This document shows, piece by piece, positions 34,247 to 36,078 of a DNA stretch of 36,078 nucleotides. A program made the position numbers and the translations under genes. A model generated the notes under the pieces. It ran no database searches, was not told the DNA's origin, and saw only the letters and a program-made list of their open reading frames with translations. Position 1 is the first letter of the stretch; every line of letters begins with the position of its first letter. The stretch is from an uncultured Acetobacteraceae bacterium (GTDB lineage Bacteria; Pseudomonadota; Alphaproteobacteria; Acetobacterales; Acetobacteraceae), in the NCBI GenBank assembly GCA_903877125.1, contig CAIRCM010000166.1:1-36078 (forward strand), in the 5' to 3' direction.

Positions 34247-35833
34247 CTACGCCTTCGTGACGTTCCAGAACACCGGCACCGCGCCTTTCAACAGACCCGA
34301 CAGGTTCTTGCGATAGGCGGCCGGCGGCAGGTACTGGCCCAGCGGAATATAGGGGACGGTCTCGAACGCCCGCAGTTGCGTCGCCGCGTCCAGCCGCTTC
34401 TGTTCGGCCGGATCGGTGGTGTCCATCCAGGCGTTGCGCAGCGACTCCATTTCCGGATCGGTCGGCCAGCCGAACCAGGCGGCTGTACCATTGCCGCGGA
34501 GGTTTGTGGCGAAGACGGGGTCGCGATAATCCGCGGCCGGTGCGCCCAGGGGGAACATCGACCATCCGCCTTTGTCCAACGGTTCCTTGCTGGTCCGACG
34601 TTCGACGATGGTGCCCCAATCCGAGGACTGCTCATCGATGTTGATCCCAACCTCCCGGAAGGCGGCGATGACAACCGAACTCATGGCGTCGTAGTAGATC
34701 TGGTCGGTCGGGTGCATGAACACGACCTTCTCGCCGGCGTAGCCGGCCTCCTTCAGCATGGCCTTGATCTGGTCCTTGCCGGGGCGTTTGCGAATGTGAT
34801 CCATCCCGGCTTCGTTCGCCGACGGCGTGCCGGGAATGTAGAATCCGACCGGCGCGCGATAGAGCGATTTGTCCTCCCCCATTACCGCGGTCATGACGTC
34901 GACCTGATCGACCGCCGCCAACATCGCGCGCCGGACCCCGGCGTTGGCCGTGGGGCCGTGCAGATGGTTGGGCCGCAGACAGCCGAAAGTGCCGTAAATA
35001 TCGATCGGCGCGACCTCGACTCCCGGCTTCGATTTCAGCATGCCGAGCAAATCCGGCAACGGCGCGTCGAGCCAGTCGACCTCGCCCGCGACCAGGGCGC
35101 CCGCGGCGGTCGAGGCGTCGGGGATGATGCGCCATTCCACCCGATCGACCATCACGCGGTATCCTCCGGCGGCGAAGCTGGCCGGTTCGGGGCGCGGATT
35201 GTATTTGTCGAATTTGGCGAAAACCGCGCGATGACCCGAGACGTACTCGTCCGCGACATACCGGAACGGGCCGCTGCCCACCGCTTCGGGCAATTGCTTG
35301 AACGCGTCGAGATTGGCGAGTCTTTCGGGGACGATGATCGGCGTGGGCTGCGTCTTCGCCAGAGCGTAGGCCAATGCCGAGAACGGTTTTTTCAGGCGCC
35401 AGACCAGCGTTTTGTCGTCGGGCGCGGACAGTTCGTCCAGGCGATCGGCGATGGTCTGGCCGATGCCGTCCCGCTTCATCCAACGCCGCAGCGATGCCAC
35501 GCAGTCCCTGGCCAGTACCGGTGTGCCATCGTGGAACATCAGGCCGTCGCGCAGCTTCATGGTCCAGCGCAGGCCGTTGTCCTCGATCGTGTGTCCGGAG
35601 ACCATTTGCGGCTTGGGGTTCAGGGCCTCGTCGCGGCCATACAGCGTCTCGAACACCATCGCCGCGGCATTGCGTGTCACGATCGCGGTGGTCCAGACCG
35701 CGTCCATGGTCACGAGGTTTCCTTGCGGGACATGCACGATGGTCGAGGACTTGCCGCCCACCGCGGGCTGCGCCAGGGCCGACCGCATTGAACCGGCGGC
35801 GAGACTGCCGGCGAGAAAGCCACGACGTTTCAT
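34247..35833 (-). CDS. ABC transporter substrate-binding protein, family 5 (peptide/nickel type)
   Basis: This 528-aa exported binding protein has a twin-arginine-like leader (MKRRGFLAGSLAAG, cleavage near ALA-QP). Family 5 (DppA/OppA-like) hallmarks are AAMVFETLYGRDEALNPKPQ, RDGLMFHDGTPVLARDCVAS, LPEAVGSGPFRYV and GEVDWLDAPLPDLL. The C-terminal half has RRAMLAAVDQVDVMTAVMG and MLKEAGYAGEKV, then AAFREVGINID. The ligand is unknown; peptides, opines and other solutes all occur in the family. No matching permease or ATPase genes are in the window, although upstream genes may lie beyond the right edge. It converges on ugpE with zero spacer. Confidence 0.92.
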   Translation of the reverse strand: MKRRGFLAGSLAAGSMRSALAQPAVGGKSSTIVHVPQGNLVTMDAVWTTAIVTRNAAAMVFETLYGRDEALNPKPQMVSGHTIEDNGLRWTMKLRDGLMFHDGTPVLARDCVASLRRWMKRDGIGQTIADRLDELSAPDDKTLVWRLKKPFSALAYALAKTQPTPIIVPERLANLDAFKQLPEAVGSGPFRYVADEYVSGHRAVFAKFDKYNPRPEPASFAAGGYRVMVDRVEWRIIPDASTAAGALVAGEVDWLDAPLPDLLGMLKSKPGVEVAPIDIYGTFGCLRPNHLHGPTANAGVRRAMLAAVDQVDVMTAVMGEDKSLYRAPVGFYIPGTPSANEAGMDHIRKRPGKDQIKAMLKEAGYAGEKVVFMHPTDQIYYDAMSSVVIAAFREVGINIDEQSSDWGTIVERRTSKEPLDKGGWSMFPLGAPAADYRDPVFATNLRGNGTAAWFGWPTDPEMESLRNAWMDTTDPAEQKRLDAATQLRAFETVPYIPLGQYLPPAAYRKNLSGLLKGAVPVFWNVTKA

Positions 35834-36078
35834 TTCAGACGCTCCAATCCTCTAGTGGGCACAGTATGCCACCGGACCGGGATTGGGGCGAGCGTCGCCC
35901 TGAGGGCATTCGCATATGAGTGCGCGCCCGCCCCTCGCGGCATCGCCGGACTTGATCCGACTTCACAAGCTTGCAGGAACCGGTGATTCGGAGATTTCGG
36001 AGCCCATGCATGGCGCGGTCGGTGCCGTTCGACCATCCATTTTAACACGAAGAAGATAAAAGGCTCAAAGGCGCAAAG
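35834..36078. other. Right-edge non-coding stretch with purine-rich tail
   Basis: This 245-bp stretch lies upstream of the family 5 binding-protein gene and runs to the window edge. It presumably carries that gene's promoter, but no clear -35/-10 pair is visible. From 36043 to the edge it turns AT- and purine-rich (AACACGAAGAAGATAAAAGG, then CTCAAAGGCGCAAAG), with short tandem AAAGGC/GCAAAG-like units unlike the rest of the window. A 72-codon minus-strand frame here lacks coding character and is not annotated. Confidence 0.5.

Noticed and set aside
34376-35791. 471-codon plus-strand frame
   Set aside because: It is antisense to the family 5 binding-protein gene, which has clear conserved motifs and a signal sequence.
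35830-36048. 72-codon minus-strand frame upstream of the family 5 binding-protein gene
   Set aside because: It has no coding-like composition or recognisable motif, and it ends just inside the start of the binding-protein gene.

Overview
The window is GC-rich, densely coding DNA that looks like an alphaproteobacterial chromosome, probably Rhodospirillales and possibly Acetobacteraceae. The basis is gene content: carB next to greA, an MmcB-family protein, the DUF1285 - CoA pyrophosphatase - DUF6111 - CCA-transferase string, the MoxR/DUF58/DUF4159 cluster, many 4-nt stop/start overlaps and frequent GTG or TTG starts. The family-level placement is inference. I see no tRNA, rRNA, CRISPR array, transposase, integrase or phage gene.

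Region 1 (1-8.9 kb) is mainly housekeeping. It holds the 3' part of carB, greA, an ACT-domain threonine dehydratase, a TauE/SafE permease and a sulfate-activation operon (cysD, fused cysNC) followed by a four-cysteine uracil-DNA glycosylase-like protein. cysNC carries an apparent 1-nt deletion. A small HExxH metallopeptidase gene then diverges from a pterin dehydratase - mmcB pair.

Region 2 (8.7-17.6 kb) is one long minus-strand operon. In transcription order it is a MoxR AAA ATPase, a DUF58 protein, an 891-aa BatA-N/DUF4159 membrane protein, a 694-aa membrane protein with a vWA-like and a glutamine-amidotransferase-like part, a TMEM175-type channel homologue, and a TPR plus glycosyltransferase-like protein. 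It is the best candidate here for an incompletely described system: an AAA/vWA envelope machine coupled to an ion channel and a TPR-glycosyltransferase. Diverging from it is a tightly overlapped plus-strand operon: DUF1285, Nudix CoA pyrophosphatase, DUF6111 and CCA tRNA nucleotidyltransferase. That operon is followed by a 104-bp palindrome-ended repeat.

Region 3 (20.4-27.2 kb) has an RND efflux pair (adaptor and pump) translationally coupled to an alpha/beta hydrolase, then crcB (fluoride channel) and a family III CoA-transferase on the other strand.

Region 4 (27.2-36.1 kb) is rich in solute capture. It has a LivJ-type binding protein, a PstS-like domain fused to an OmpA domain, a secreted protein gene interrupted by an in-frame amber codon, the ugpBAE glycerol-3-phosphate ABC genes without ugpC, and a family 5 (peptide-type) binding protein. 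A good Pho-box match lies in the 317-bp gap between the interrupted gene and ugpB, which suggests that the PstS-OmpA side and/or the ugp side respond to phosphate starvation.

Two disrupted genes (cysNC and the amber-interrupted gene) could be real mutations or sequence errors; reads would decide.
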